DNA of 64,000 nt from Gnetum montanum (taxonomy: Eukaryota > Streptophyta > Gnetopsida > Gnetales > Gnetaceae), in assembly GCA_015680685.1 (NCBI GenBank), contig MNCI01017692.1, positions 636,800 to 700,799 of the forward strand, in the 5' to 3' direction. Within the stretch, counting starts at the first letter, position 1; every line of letters begins with the position of its first letter. The notes beneath the pieces were generated by a model, which was not told the DNA's origin, ran no database searches, and was given only the letters and a program-made list of their open reading frames with translations. Positions 11,082 through 22,759 of the stretch are shown here, in pieces. The translations under genes and the position numbers were made by a program.

Positions 11082-11974
11082 TGATGAGTGGCAAGGTGCC
11101 CCTACACTCAACCATACGAAACGAGCGTAGCATGCGTGATCCGGTCGAACTTCACAGACTAAGTCCCTACACGCCCCATGGAACACTTGGGGTTAATCAT
11201 TTGTTGTCTTCCTAGACTTACTTGTAGTTGTCATGGTGTATGGTTAAGTAAGTCCGAGGTATATGATTTTTATAGTCTTTTATGTTTTATCTCCTATGCT
11301 ATCGAGGTGAAGGGTTGAAGAAACTAACTAACTCTAACTAATGAACTAAGTCTAAATTACCTAGCGTTAGCATCCGTTCCCACTTACCATACACACCCTG
11401 AACCGATGCAACCACGGCTACCAAATGCTAATCGTTGCTGGGATCACCATGCGTAATGCACATGCTCGAAGTGGTTCTACTAAGGCACTTAACTAGGAGG
11501 AGAGGGTTGAGAGAATCTAATCTAGCTTAAGTGCGATGAGCGGCCAATTCCTTGACTAACCATACACATCCTTGTGCACGACTACCACTAGGATTACCAA
11601 GTGCAGATCCTGAATACGCCATTGGGTTACCAAGTAGTCACACTAGATGCTCATAATCAAGTCAAACTCATTCCGCATTCTAGGAGTTTAAGGGTGAGAG
11701 AGAAAGCAATAAATAAAATCCTATTCCATGCACTGCAAGGTTTATCCAACAAGTTCATCTTTATTGCCGTACACAACTTGTGTTCAGGTACAATGTTGCT
11801 CGAATAAAGACCCGTTCACTTTAGGACTCCTACTGCGGGCACATGGAAAATATTCTATCTCTAGAGTGATCAATCTGCCAAAGTTTCCCTACTTCTAGCC
11901 CAGGGTGAGGAAACAAGGGAGAGCTGCCTCTTATTTATAGACTTGGCGGTAGACTGCGATATCGCATCTCATCA
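11082..11974 (-). repeat. sLTR1: solo LTR, 893 bp, TSD ATGAG
   Basis: It runs from TGATGAGTGGCAAGG to CTCATCA and is flanked by the perfect 5-bp duplication ATGAG (11,077-11,081 and 11,975-11,979). No internal region is present, as expected after recombination between two LTRs. Orientation is minus: the TATA box reads TATTTATA at 11,932-11,939, next to GCGATATCGC palindromes. Part of its middle (about 11,500-11,690) matches the TE3/TE6 type of LTR rather than the type that makes up its ends. Confidence 0.95.
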
Positions 11975-14847
11975 ATGAGAAATGACAAGCCTTTTCTTCC
12001 TTAAACTAGGTTATACGAGGATATCTGAGCCTTGATTATATATCAAGTTAAGTTCAACATTTGTACTTTATGGTAGATTAACCTAGTCATTGAACCTTCT
12101 TGTCTACAATTGTCAAATGGGTTTTAAGTTATTCAATATCCTCAATATCCATTTTGGTCTTCGCATTTTAGGGAGCGTATGGGCAAAGACTTGAGCTCCA
12201 AGGACATTACTTCTTTTAAGCAAGGATGAGTGTAGGAAAACATATTTTATTGGTGGATCAAATGTTGTTTTTCTTTAGAATGAGTGTCAGAAGAGTGTGA
12301 AGATCCTCACAAGTTCAATGCTACCACAACCATCATTAAAGAACTACATTGGCCTTGATTCCTTATGTACTACATAATAGGGATATGTAGGCCATTGCAA
12401 GAGCTTTGACTTTGATGTTATGGCCACTATCCCTTTTCTTTTAGAGCACTACATAGGGCTAGATACATTAGACTAGGAAGGTATCTTAGCTCCTCTAAGA
12501 GAACAGTGTCTCTTGTTATTGCGTGTACTCATTGTGGTCATGTATGTGTATTTGTCATGTTGATCATGTTACATATATGATTTCATGTTGTATACTTGAT
12601 ATACTATTCACCCATGGACTTACGAATGTTGTGTGCTTATGTTGTGCATGCAAGTCCTATGATTGCTTAGGAGTAATCCATCTTGGGTCTTCTCTAGGAT
12701 GTCTAGCTACCTTTGGACTCTAGAGTGGTGTGAAACTATGCTTTGCCATAGTAGTGTTATTACAACGAGCATGTATTTGAGAGCCCAAGGAGGAGGGGAG
12801 AGTGGCTTACAAAAAAGTAGTGTATAGAAAGTATTTCATTTTTAGCATGATACCTTTCAAAAGTCAAGAGTAGGCCTTAAGCCTTACAGCTCTTAATTAA
12901 TTATATATTTGATACATATGCACATATAACATCGAATTAATAATATGTCACGCAATGGCAAAGTGAATCAACTTGGCCAATGACATCTTTGTTTCATTTG
13001 CATAGATAACATCAAATTAATAATATGTCATGCAAAGGCAAATTTAATCAAGGCTTTTTACTTGTTTTTTGTTACTTTGCTTTCTCTTAATGTAATTTAC
13101 CAATATTTAGTTAGAAACCCTATAAAAATTAAAAATTTACTAAGACTTTTTATAATATTTAATTTCATATTTATTAGGGATAATTTATTATTTAATAATA
13201 CAATGAAAAAGTAGTACATAGAAGTGGAAGCCTAGTTTGTTTAATTCTTATTCTTAATTTTGAATTTTTGATGAAAAATTGAATCTTAGAGTAGAAGAAA
13301 ATAATTTAAATTTAGTTTGAGAAGCATGATTTAGGAAAAAAAAGCATTTTACATTAGAATATTTCGTTGCTCTTAGATATTTCATTGAATAATAAAACGA
13401 CAAACGAGGTAAAACATTTACTTTGTGCATTTACTAAAACATTTGACTTTGTTTTAAGAGAACAATTATGGAGCAAACTTATCAAACTTAAAGTTAATTT
13501 TGGTTTACTCAATGCCATCCTAAATTTATAGTGATAAATAATATTTAATTTAAAATATAAATAAACTACGTAATTTTGTTAGTTTTATTGTAATGTAGGA
13601 TTAAACTAAGGTTATCCTCTTTTCCTAAAATTATTTGACATTTTTATTAATGAACTATATTAGTAGATTAAAGAGGTACCTACAAAGCTTGCTATTAAAG
13701 TTAATCAGGCAATTTGTGGAACCCATAACAGAGATTACATGTTCCAACTAAATAATAAAGGACTTGAGATTGTAGATACATACAAATTAGGAGTAAAATG
13801 CTATCCAAATTACAAGTGGATGCATCATATATCATAGTGAGTTGCAAATGGCTAAAGTCTTTCTATGTAATGAAGAACAAATGTAGCAATCACAATATTT
13901 GGAATTGGATAACTTGGAAATATTTTTTTTAATTAATTATACAAACTACAATGCTTGATGGATAGGTGGTTTGGGGCTAAGGTCTTAATCAGAAGTTGTG
14001 AAGGAAAAATAAAAAACTTTTAAAGTAGATATTTTTGGATGAATTCAAGGTGAAAACTCAAGTCTCGTGTGCAATACTTTTATTAGAGGCTAATTTATTG
14101 CTATCAAAAGCTAAAGTAAGGTATTAGTTCTTAGCATTCTATTTAAGCAATATAAATATAAGATAATTATACAAAAATCTCAACAATAGGGGTGGTTTCA
14201 TAAAGGATGATTGTGGCTAAAAATTAGGGTTTTGATAATGTTGGTGGAATGCTAAATTCAAAATAAGGTTGGAGACTTATTACATATAACATTTTAGATA
14301 TTTGGTATAATAAGGAACAAATATTAAAATAAATTCAAATTTTATGGAAAAAAATATTACAGGTAGTAGACATGATGAAACAAAATATCTACATACAATA
14401 ATTCCAATATCCATGAGAGAACTAATTAGTAGAAGAAGAATGGGATCACACCATCTTAGAGTTGAAATTTGAAGATGAAATAATAAATAACATGAAAACA
14501 AAATATATCAATTGTGTTTATTGCAAGTATAAAAATATGAGTCACATGTATTATTATGATGTTGCAAAACAAATTTCTTTAAAAAATATTAAATATGTAG
14601 TGAATTTTTACATGAGCTATTCAAGCTACCAATGTTAGTTCTAGGAAATTAGATTGAAGGTATGTACAAGTTACATGAATATTAAACAGATTTACTATAC
14701 TTAATATTTATTGCTATTAATGTATTTTGCACCAGTTCATTTGTTTGATAGATTCATTGGGTTTTCATAAATGTAATTAGTATCAATTTTTATTTACTTA
14801 TTTATTTTCAAAGTAATCATTAATGTATTGAGAGGTGTAATATAGTA
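11975..14847. other. AT-rich stretch without recognised genes
   Basis: I see no supportable gene. Two 53-bp direct repeats 90 bp apart (12,919-12,971 and 13,009-13,061), each with TCRAATTAATAATATGTCA, are the only clear structure. A short stretch near 14,500-14,560 reads CVYCKYKNMSHMYYYD in one frame, perhaps a Cys/His relic, too short to assign. Confidence 0.5.
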
Positions 14848-14861
14848 ATCTCTCATTAGGA

Positions 14862-14996
14862 TGTAAGCCTAGTGGTATGGGTCTTGGCCTAGTAAACCTA
14901 GGCTACAAGTTCAATTCTACTAGGTTGTATTGAGTTATAAACTTCTATAAATCTTAGATTGTATCTGTGTTTCAATTATTCTGGGTTCCAACATCT
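14862..14996 (+). mobile_element. SINE copy a, with perfect 14-bp TSD
   Basis: A 135-bp insertion flanked by the perfect direct repeat ATCTCTCATTAGGA (14,848-14,861 and 14,997-15,010). It contains AAGCCTAGTGG near its 5' end, close to the RNA polymerase III box A, and AGTTCAATTCT (14,908-14,918), close to box B. It ends GGGTTCCAACATCT. Related copies lie at 57.6, 58.1 and 61.6-61.9 kb. Short non-coding insertion, pol III boxes and long TSD are what a tRNA-derived SINE shows. The parent tRNA was not identified. Confidence 0.8.
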
Positions 14997-15041
14997 ATCT
15001 CTCATTAGGAAGCAAGGTTGCAGGTTTTGTACTTGCCTTGG

Positions 15042-15926
15042 TGATGACTGGCGAGGTACCCCTACACTCAACCATACGAATACGAGCGTTCACACATGAT
15101 CCAGTCGAACTCCGTAGACGGGCTAGTTGTGGTATCTAGACAGTTACTCGTAGGTCATAGTTTGTTGTCTTTCCACCTAGACTAGTAATAGCTTTGTCAT
15201 GTATGGTTTAGTCCAGAGTGAAGTGTATGATGTGGTTTCTAACCTAGTGCTACTCCTAGAGGCAATGGAAAATATCTTTAATTAAGCTAAAAGGAAAAGG
15301 GAGAGAGAATCTAAACTAGCCTAAGTGCGATGAGCATCCATTCCCTAATCATCCATACACATCTTAGACCTCGTGCATGACTACCACTAGGATTACCAAG
15401 TGCATGGCCTAGGTACGCTACTGGGTTACCAAGTAGTCACACTTAAATGCTCGTGATCAAGTCACACTCATTCCGCATTTAATAGGAGTTTAGGGTAAAG
15501 AGATGTTAACCATGAAATAAATAAATAATAATAATAATTAAATTAAATAATTAAACTAAGTGAATGTTGCAATGATGAAGTAATCTCGATCTTTATTTCC
15601 GATCATGTGCGTGTCCAAGTACGTCACACTCAAATAAAGGATGCTGTATAATTACAATCATCACACTACGGGCATGCACTGAGAAATAATTCTAACTCTA
15701 AGAAGAAAAAACTACAAGAGTTTGGGTAAGGAACTAAGAACCAATACCAAAACCAAGTGCACCGCCTTTTATTTATAGGCTCATACAGGAACTGCGATAT
15801 CGCGGCTGTGATATCGGGGGTCTGATAACAGGGGTCCGATAGTGGGACCTATCAAACTTGGTATCTTGTATCAGGGCTCCGATAACAGGGTTCTAATAAT
15901 AGGACCTGACAAACCATGACTCATCA
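15042..15926 (-). repeat. 3' LTR of TE3 (885 bp)
   Basis: TGATGACTGGCG to CTCATCA. On the minus strand the U3 holds motifs such as TATCGGACCCC and a GCGATATCGCGG palindrome, followed by TATAAATA (15,777-15,770). A poly(A)-like AATAAAG lies at about 15,590 in reverse complement. The LTR has a single promoter, in contrast to the 5' copy. Confidence 0.9.
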
Positions 15927-16193
15927 TACCCCTACAATTGAATAAAAATTTGTCCTCGAGTCAAAGAAAGTGAGGAACAAGTTCAATCGATTACATAGTG
16001 GATAGGTATGGGATTATTGACTAACCAGGAATTTATTTATGTCGTAGTTGAGAATTAAAAAAAAATTGACACAAACACAAAAGAAAAAGCTTGTGGAACT
16101 CATGGGGTTCCTAGTAGTGGTGGCTCCTCTATGGGTGCCTCTCCTTTGTCCTACACAATCAAGCTTTTGAGATTGATACCGTTGAAGAAACGC

Positions 16194-16539
16194 TTAACGT
16201 TTCTCCTCTTCTATCCAAGGATTATGAGCCATCCATGTTGATGTTCCAATGTTTGATGGAGTTGGCACTTTCCATGAATATGGCAAGTTGTAGGAACACT
16301 TGATTGGACTTGACATGTTATGCCGTAAATAGCTGTCATTCCTTTTCATAGGCTTGTGCCCTGACCACTCCACCTTTTTCCTGGATAGATTATGCAGTAA
16401 CAGGAGTTCCATAATGGATGCTAAGTGATTGTGCCTCCTGATCTGCATGTTTTGCATGAAGTCCTTGGCCTCTACATCCCCCTGGTCGTTCAGTTGTACC
16501 TTGAGAAGGTCCTCCTTGTTGTCTTCTTTTAGGGCCCAT
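16194..16539 (-). pseudogene. Additional reading frame of TE3 (aORF), unknown function
   Basis: The minus-strand ATG at 16,539 directly follows GTGTGATTATAG, with a branch-site-like CTTACTAAC upstream. TE6 shows the same arrangement at 45,002. The frame begins MGPKRRQQGG. Another frame over the same DNA (open from 16,553) reads LLKVQLNDQGDVEA and aligns with LFKVEQNDLREVED in TE6, so which frame was once translated is unclear. No known domain is recognised. Its place between gag and the 3' LTR is where some Athila elements carry an env-like frame. I would not call it env without further evidence. Confidence 0.5.
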
Positions 16540-17881
16540 CTATAATCACACAAAGATCAATTGTTAGTAAGGTTATTAAAAAATGTTCAATGATTTCATA
16601 CCTTACTCATTACCTTTAATAAATTTTGAATTCTTTGCTTAGTGTGATTTTAGAGTTAGAAATTTTCTTCCAAGGAAGTTGCCCTAAAAGTTTAATGTCA
16701 AACCTAGTTTTGAGGAACGTTTGATAAAATGATGACAAAGGAAAGAATAAATTTGGCAATGAAGTACTCAGAGGGTATAAGATGATGTGGTGGTATGCAA
16801 CAAGTACAAATTGCAAAATTCACGTAAGTGGATCCTCCCCAAAGTAGGTTCCAACCTATAATGCCCTTGCGTAACCACACCTTAAAATGTACGTAGACAC
16901 TAGAAGTATTAAATGTAATCCATACCAATTTCACAAAACACACACATGTAGATACCACTGGAATGAGGTAAGAATTCTATGCTATACGAGACATGAGTTA
17001 CACTTACATGAACAACAAGATGAGACGGGGTATAGAAGGGATTACAAAGATTGGGACATGGTGTAACTAACCCAGGGCACAGTGAATCCTACGTGTAAAG
17101 CATGATTAATGTGTCATTAACCTGTCATTCCAAGATCAGGACCAAGTCCATTCCTATGATCAGTGATACCGCATTGTTTCATCCCATGATGAGCGACTAT
17201 GAGAGTACCATAACAATAGGGCGTACGATCACTTGGCATTTTGTTTAAGGGAGGAGTGATTTTTTTTTTACTTGTGGCACTTTCTTTGTTTTGTTTTTTT
17301 TTCGATTACTGAATCCAGAGAAGCCGCCAACCTTCAGGCATGGGTGCATGTCTTTCCAGTGGGACCCCCTAGAATAGCATTAGATTTTTGAGTGCCTTTT
17401 TGTTACTCTTACTCTCATTTTGCGTTAGATCTACAAGGATCTTAGTACAGCCACATTACGTGATAACTCCCATAGACATCACCAAAGAGAATCCGCAAGT
17501 CCCCTTCATGTCACACCCTAATCATTCCCTCTTGATCCATCCTTCTTCATTCTGGGTAGAATGAACACAAAATTAATTTTAAGTTTTCAGAATGTCAAGA
17601 ATATCACTATACCCTTGATCAGAACCTCTTATTTGTAGAATGGGTGAGTGGGTGTAATGGGCTCACTGTCCAAATAATTGATCACTCTAGACTTGATAAC
17701 ATAGAACACACCTCAACCAACAAGCCACATGAGTGTTTTATTCATAGATGAGATTACTTATAAAGAAATAAAAAGACAAAAAGATAAAAAGATAAAACAA
17801 AAAATTGAAAAATGAAAAACTGGGAAACAAAAAATTATAAAATTAAAGATGATAAAAAATATTTATTAATCCTGCTTGTTA

Positions 17882-19863
17882 TTAGAATGGGGGATATCCC
17901 CCATAACTAAACGGTTGAGCATGGCAAGGATTAATAGTTGAAAGAAGAGGATCCTTGCATGTTGAAAATGTTGAAACTTGGTCATACTTACCCCATTGGG
18001 GTTCACACACTTGATTATAGCAAGCATCGTGGGGCAATTTATAAGATGTGGTTCCCGGATAAAGAGTTGACCCACTATGATACTTGAGACCATAAGATGG
18101 TATGCAAGGATCGAGATGTCACCCTCCATGGTTGTATTCCTTGGGCCGTATGATTGTTGGAGTGTTAGTTGATGGCCCTAATGAAGTGACACGAGCATTG
18201 GGTTTGAAGAGAAGGATGCACCACAGTGTTGGACTTGTCCTAGGTTGGAGAATGAAGTGGCCTTGGAATGTTATCCCTTCCTACGGTCATGTCTAAAGAA
18301 GGGATACCTTCGATGTTGTTGAGGTCTCTCTCTGCTGTTGGCAATAGTAGCACAAGTAACGTTCGTGGGTTCTTGCTGTGGTGTAAACACTTTAGGAATA
18401 GTTGGTGGCAATGTAGAAGGAGGGAAAGGATGAGAATGTTGAAATTTCGGAGAAGTGTAAGGTACACAAGGTGGTGGTTGTGTTGAGGACATGGGCTAGT
18501 AGTATTGAGGAGAATGTTAATGCAGCGAGATAGAGTAGGTTGACCCAGTTGGGGAAATAGGATGTTGAACTAGATAAGCATTTAGATTCGGATGATACGA
18601 AGGGTGTCTCTAGTTTAGGGGTGGTTTCCCCTACAACTGGGATTGTTGCCACTGTGATCGAACACAGTATCTTTGTACGAACTCTGGATGTAACGTGCTT
18701 TTCCAATGCTCATATAAATGTAACAAGATTGGGCATTGGCCCTTGGGATGATTGTACAGGCAAATGTTGCATTCATATGTATGATTGGCCGTTAAGCTCT
18801 TATCTTCCTCATCCCTTCTTTCCAATTGTCTAATGATATTTTGTCCTACTTCTCGGGTTGTCAAAACTCTATCTCCAATAATATTGATATATTCTCCACA
18901 CTTTTCATGGATCCATTCCAGCATCTTATTGATCTTTGCCTTAATTTCATTTAATGGTTGTTGTACTAGCAAAGATGGTTCTTCCTCCTTGAGATGGGTT
19001 TCTTTCTCCTTTTGATGATTATGGACCTTTGTTAAGTTGAGATTTTGGTCCCGTTGATGTTTTTCAACACTCTCCCATCTAGCCATTTCTCCTTCTTCTT
19101 TTCCTACCCGCTTAATAAGCTCTTGGAATTGATGGGTTCGTAGTTCGTATAGTTGACCTTGGGCATACATCCCTAGGGTTTCTCTTGTTTAATCACGAAG
19201 TCCATCAATGATATGGTACATTAGCCTTTCCTCGGAGAACTCATGGCCTAGATCGCTGTTTAACAGCGTATAATATCTTTCTAAGGCCATGTCCAAGGGT
19301 TCATGTTGTGCTTGTTTCCACTCTTGGATTTGCTTCCTCAAGGTCAACACTCTTGCGCAGGTTTGATATCTTTCGTTAAAGAGTTTTACCATTGTTGGCC
19401 AACGTCATATTGAATTTGGTTTTAACGATCTATACCATACTTTGGCTTGGGCAATGAGTGTCATAGGAAAGAGCTTGAGTTTTTGCCAACAGTTATCAAT
19501 GTTGTTCCATGCACAGGCATCATAGAAGGCTTGTAAATGTTGTTGCGAATCTAAGTCATAAACTCTTGAAAAATTGGGAAAGTTGTTTAAATTGAGCCTA
19601 GGTAGGCGGCTCTCTTTATGATGCCTACAAGAGATTCAAACAACCTCTTGTATTTGCATTAGGCTTGTAGTGGCTAGTAGGGGTTCATCATCATCAAGTA
19701 AGTTATGCTTTCATGTGTTGAAATGATGCTGCCTTCATTTATGTTTATAAGAAACCCCCACCTCAGATTGCGTACTCCAATCTTCATTGTCATATAATTC
19801 GTTGGTTCTCTAATGAATTGCCTCACTAGATGTAGCATTATCGTAGTCTTGTAGGAGAGGAAT
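17882..19863 (-). pseudogene. gag of TE3, start codon lost and frame broken
   Basis: Gag forms the particle and packages element RNA. Homology to the TE6 gag runs from the position of its ATG, here ATT (19,863-19,861), to the stop at 17,884. Recognisable parts: the core with WYRSLKP near 19,410; a segment with LDMALERYYTLLN (19,300-19,260); a Lys/Glu-rich, probably coiled region (19,170-18,850); the knuckle CNICLYNHPKGQC near 18,740, with spacing C-x2-C-x3-H-x4-C; and a Pro/Gln-rich tail ending YGGYPPF. Several frame changes and stops are present. Compared with TE6 it keeps about 40 codons between RSLKP and LDMALER that TE6 lacks. Confidence 0.85.
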
Positions 19864-19986
19864 GGTTGTGCAATTGTGTGTGAATTTGTATGTGACTTTT
19901 CATAATTATTTTTTTCCTAAAAGATGTACCGTTAATTCCTATACAGCGACCTTGTATGATATAACTAATCTAGATAACTAGCACCG

Positions 19987-20004
19987 TCCCTGGCAACGGC
20001 GCCA
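19987..20004 (-). other. Primer-binding site of TE3
   Basis: The minus strand reads TGGCGCCGTTGCCAGGGA, one base inside the 5' LTR. It differs at one position from the perfect site of TE5, which complements the 3' end I remember for plant tRNA-Asp. It primes minus-strand cDNA synthesis. Confidence 0.85.
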
Positions 20005-20005
20005 A

Positions 20006-21382
20006 TGATGACTAGCGAGGTACCCCTACACTCAACCATATGAATATGAGCATTCATGCACGATCCAATCGAACTCTGCAGATGAGCTAGTTGTGGTATC
20101 TAGACAATTACTTGTAGGTCGTAGTTCACTGTCTTCCCACCTAGACTAGTATTAGCTTTGTCACGTATGGTTTAGTCTAGAGTGAGGTGTATGATGTGGT
20201 TTCTAACCTAGTGCTACTCCTAGAGGCAATGGAAAATATCTTTAATTAAGCTAAGAGGAAAAGGGAGAGAGAACCTAAACTAGCCTAAGTGCAATGAGCA
20301 TCCATTCCCTAACCATCTGTACACATCTTGGACCTCGTGCATGACTACCATTGGGATTACCAAGCGCATGGCCTAGGTACGCTACTGGGGCACCAAGTAG
20401 TCCCACTTAAATATTCATAATCAAGTTGTACTCATTCCACATTTAATAGGAGTTTAAGGTAAAGAGATGTTAACTACAAAAGCAATAAATAACAATAAAA
20501 ATTAAATTAAATAATTAAACTAAGTGAATGCTGCAATGATGAAGTAATCTCGATCTTTCTTTCCAGTCATGTGCGTGTCTAAGTACGTCACACTCAAATA
20601 AAGGATGTTGTACAATTACAATCATCACACTACGAGCATGCATTGAGAAATAATTCTAACTCTAAGAAGAAAAAAATGTAAGAGTTTGGGTAAGGAACTA
20701 AGAACTAATACCAAAACCAAGTGCACCGCCTTTTATTTATAGGCTCACATAGGAACCGCGATATCGTGTACGTGATATCGCATGATGTGGACCTCGTGCA
20801 TGACTACCATTGGGATTACCAAGCGCATGGCCTAGGTACGCTACTGGGGCACCAAGTAGTCACACTTAAATATTCATAATCAAGTTGTACTCATTCCACA
20901 TTTAATAGGAGTTTAAGGTAAAGAGATGTTAACTACAAAAGCAATAAATAACAATAAAAATTAAATTAAATAATTAAACTAAGTGAATGCTGCAATGATG
21001 AAGTAATCTCGATCTTTATTTCCAGTCATGTGCGTGTCTAAGTACGTCACACTCGAATAAAGGATGTTATACAATTACAATCATCACACTGCGGGCATGC
21101 ATTGAGAAATAATTCTAACTCTAAGAAGGAAAAAATGTAAGAGTTTGGGTAAGGAACTAAGAACTAATACCAAAACCAAGTGCACTACCTTTTATTTATA
21201 GGCTCACATAGGAACCGCGATATCGTGTACGTGATATCGCATGCAGGCCATGATATCGCATACGCGATATCACGACTACGATAACAGGGGTCCGATATTG
21301 GGACCTATCAGACTTGGTATCTTGTATCAGGGTTTCGATAACAGGGGTTCGATAATAGGACCTGACAGACCATGACTCATCA
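20006..21382 (-). repeat. 5' LTR of TE3 (1377 bp) with 459-bp internal tandem duplication
   Basis: Begins TGATGACTAGCG and ends CTCATCA. The segment 20,331-20,789 is repeated at about 20,790-21,248 with only a few differences. Each copy has its own TATA box (minus strand TATAAATA at 20,741-20,734 and 21,200-21,193), poly(A) signal region and CGATATCGTGTACGTGATATC palindrome. The breakpoint lies at this palindrome. The 3' LTR lacks the duplication, so it arose after, or was not copied in, the last transposition. Confidence 0.92.
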
Positions 21383-21387
21383 CTTGG

Positions 21388-22407
21388 TTTATGGGTATGG
21401 TAGTAATGGAGTAGTAATGTGTTGGACCCCCCACCACCTTCCCTTTTCCACACACATAGATAGATCTACATATAAATTTAGAGTACAAAAGCAAAGGAGT
21501 ATGATAGAGAGAGGAGAAACTCCAAATCAACAAAAAGGAAAGGTTGAATGATTTTGGTTGTGCCTTGTGTTACGATATTTTTATAATGTGCATCTATCAT
21601 GTTATGTAACTCTATGGTGGAACACTATTATGAAACTAAAATGCTTTTTATTACATTTGGAGTTCCTTGGGATCTATTAGATAGAAAAAATATACATAGT
21701 ATGTATAGAAAACACTTCATTAATAAGGTTGCCAAGTTTCCTTGGTACTATTTCAAAAGCTAAATTAAACTGTTAACTATAATTTGCCATTTGTTGTGAC
21801 TTTGCACAAGAATAGGACTCTCCAGGAATATGTGATGCTCATTTCAATTGCTCTTTAATTGCATAAACAACAAGTTTTCTATTCTCTTGAAATTTGGATC
21901 CATATACCTATTTCAATTCTAAGATAATGGGGGCCCAATCCTATTTGATTGATTTGACATTGTAGGTGAGATGATATAAGAGATTAGTAAGTTGTTTTAT
22001 TATTGATGCCTCCTCTTATAATGCATGGATAGTGATTGTGATAGTTGGAGTTTCCTTGTGTAAAAAAAATTATCAACTCAAATATTATTTATTTTTAAAA
22101 TATTTTAAAAATTAATCATAGATACTATTGCCAAAGTAGTTATCTTGTTTAGCTGAATTAATGTTTACCATGTAGATGGATATTTGCGAACATAACTTAT
22201 ACTATGTACTTTCTTTGTCCTTTTAGAAAGGAAAAGCATTCAATTCTTAAAAAATAAGAAAAGTTGAAAAGAACATGCTAAGTTTACACAATGTAACTCA
22301 CATGTTGTCTATGTCTTGGAGAGTGAAGGGCAACCCAAGGATATTAGATTGTGCCTTACTATGTGAGAATGCAAATGCAAACAAGAAGCTCAACGTTTGG
22401 TCCACGT
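21388..22407. other. Unassigned stretch between TE3 and the tandem array
   Basis: No gene or element seen. AT-rich, with poly(A)/poly(T) runs. The last part (22,340-22,407) contains ACTATGTGAGAATGCAAATG, which recurs at about 22,503 inside the array, so the duplicated unit begins here. It belongs to the DNA that lay upstream of the HD-Zip gene before TE4 inserted. Confidence 0.5.
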
Positions 22408-22759
22408 TGGAATGGAAATTAAATTTAAAGTTAATACACTCATGTACGTTATGGAAATTAAATTTAAAGTAAATATGCTCATGCATGTTATGGAAATTAA
22501 ATTACTGTGTGAGAATGCAAATGCAAACAAGAAGCTCAACATTTAGTCTATGCTGGAATGAAAATTAAATTTAAAGTTAATACACACATGTATGTTATGG
22601 AAATTAAATTTAAAGCAAATACGCTCATGCACGATATGGAAATTAAATTTAAATTTAATACACTTATGTACATTATGGAAATTAAATTTAAGTTAATACT
22701 TATGAAAATGAATTTAAAGTTAATACGCTCATGTAGGTTGTGGAAATTAAATTTAAAGT
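22408..22759. repeat. 39-bp tandem array with AAATTAAATTTAAAG core, left part
   Basis: About nine units of the form ATGGAAATTAAATTTAAAG plus TTAATACGCTCATGTACGTT, with variants. A longer block (ACTGTGTGAGAATG..CTGGA, 22,502-22,556) interrupts the array and copies DNA at about 22,354-22,412. The array is cut by TE4 at 22,759 and further units occur at 48,116-48,204, to the right of TE4. The open frame 22,558-22,881 with a 13-residue repeat is a by-product. Confidence 0.9.

Larger units (their letters stand above)
15042..21382 (-). mobile_element. TE3: complete gag-only LTR retrotransposon, TSD CTTGG
   Basis: LTRs at 15,042-15,926 and 20,006-21,382 enclose a primer-binding site (19,987-20,004), a gag frame (19,863-17,882), a second frame (16,539-16,194) and a polypurine tract reading GTAGGGGTA on the minus strand (15,935-15,927). 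CTTGG lies on both sides (15,037-15,041; 21,383-21,387). There is no protease, RT or integrase, so transposition would need enzymes from a relative such as TE4. It matches TE6 in layout and in gag. It is like the non-autonomous gag-only elements (TR-GAG) described in plants. Confidence 0.93.

Noticed and set aside
14860-14935. A tRNA gene at the SINE boxes
   Set aside because: No cloverleaf can be drawn and the segment is a SINE with a TSD.
18240-18706. Several overlapping frames on both strands in TE3
   Set aside because: They are shadows of the broken gag Pro/Gln-rich tail.
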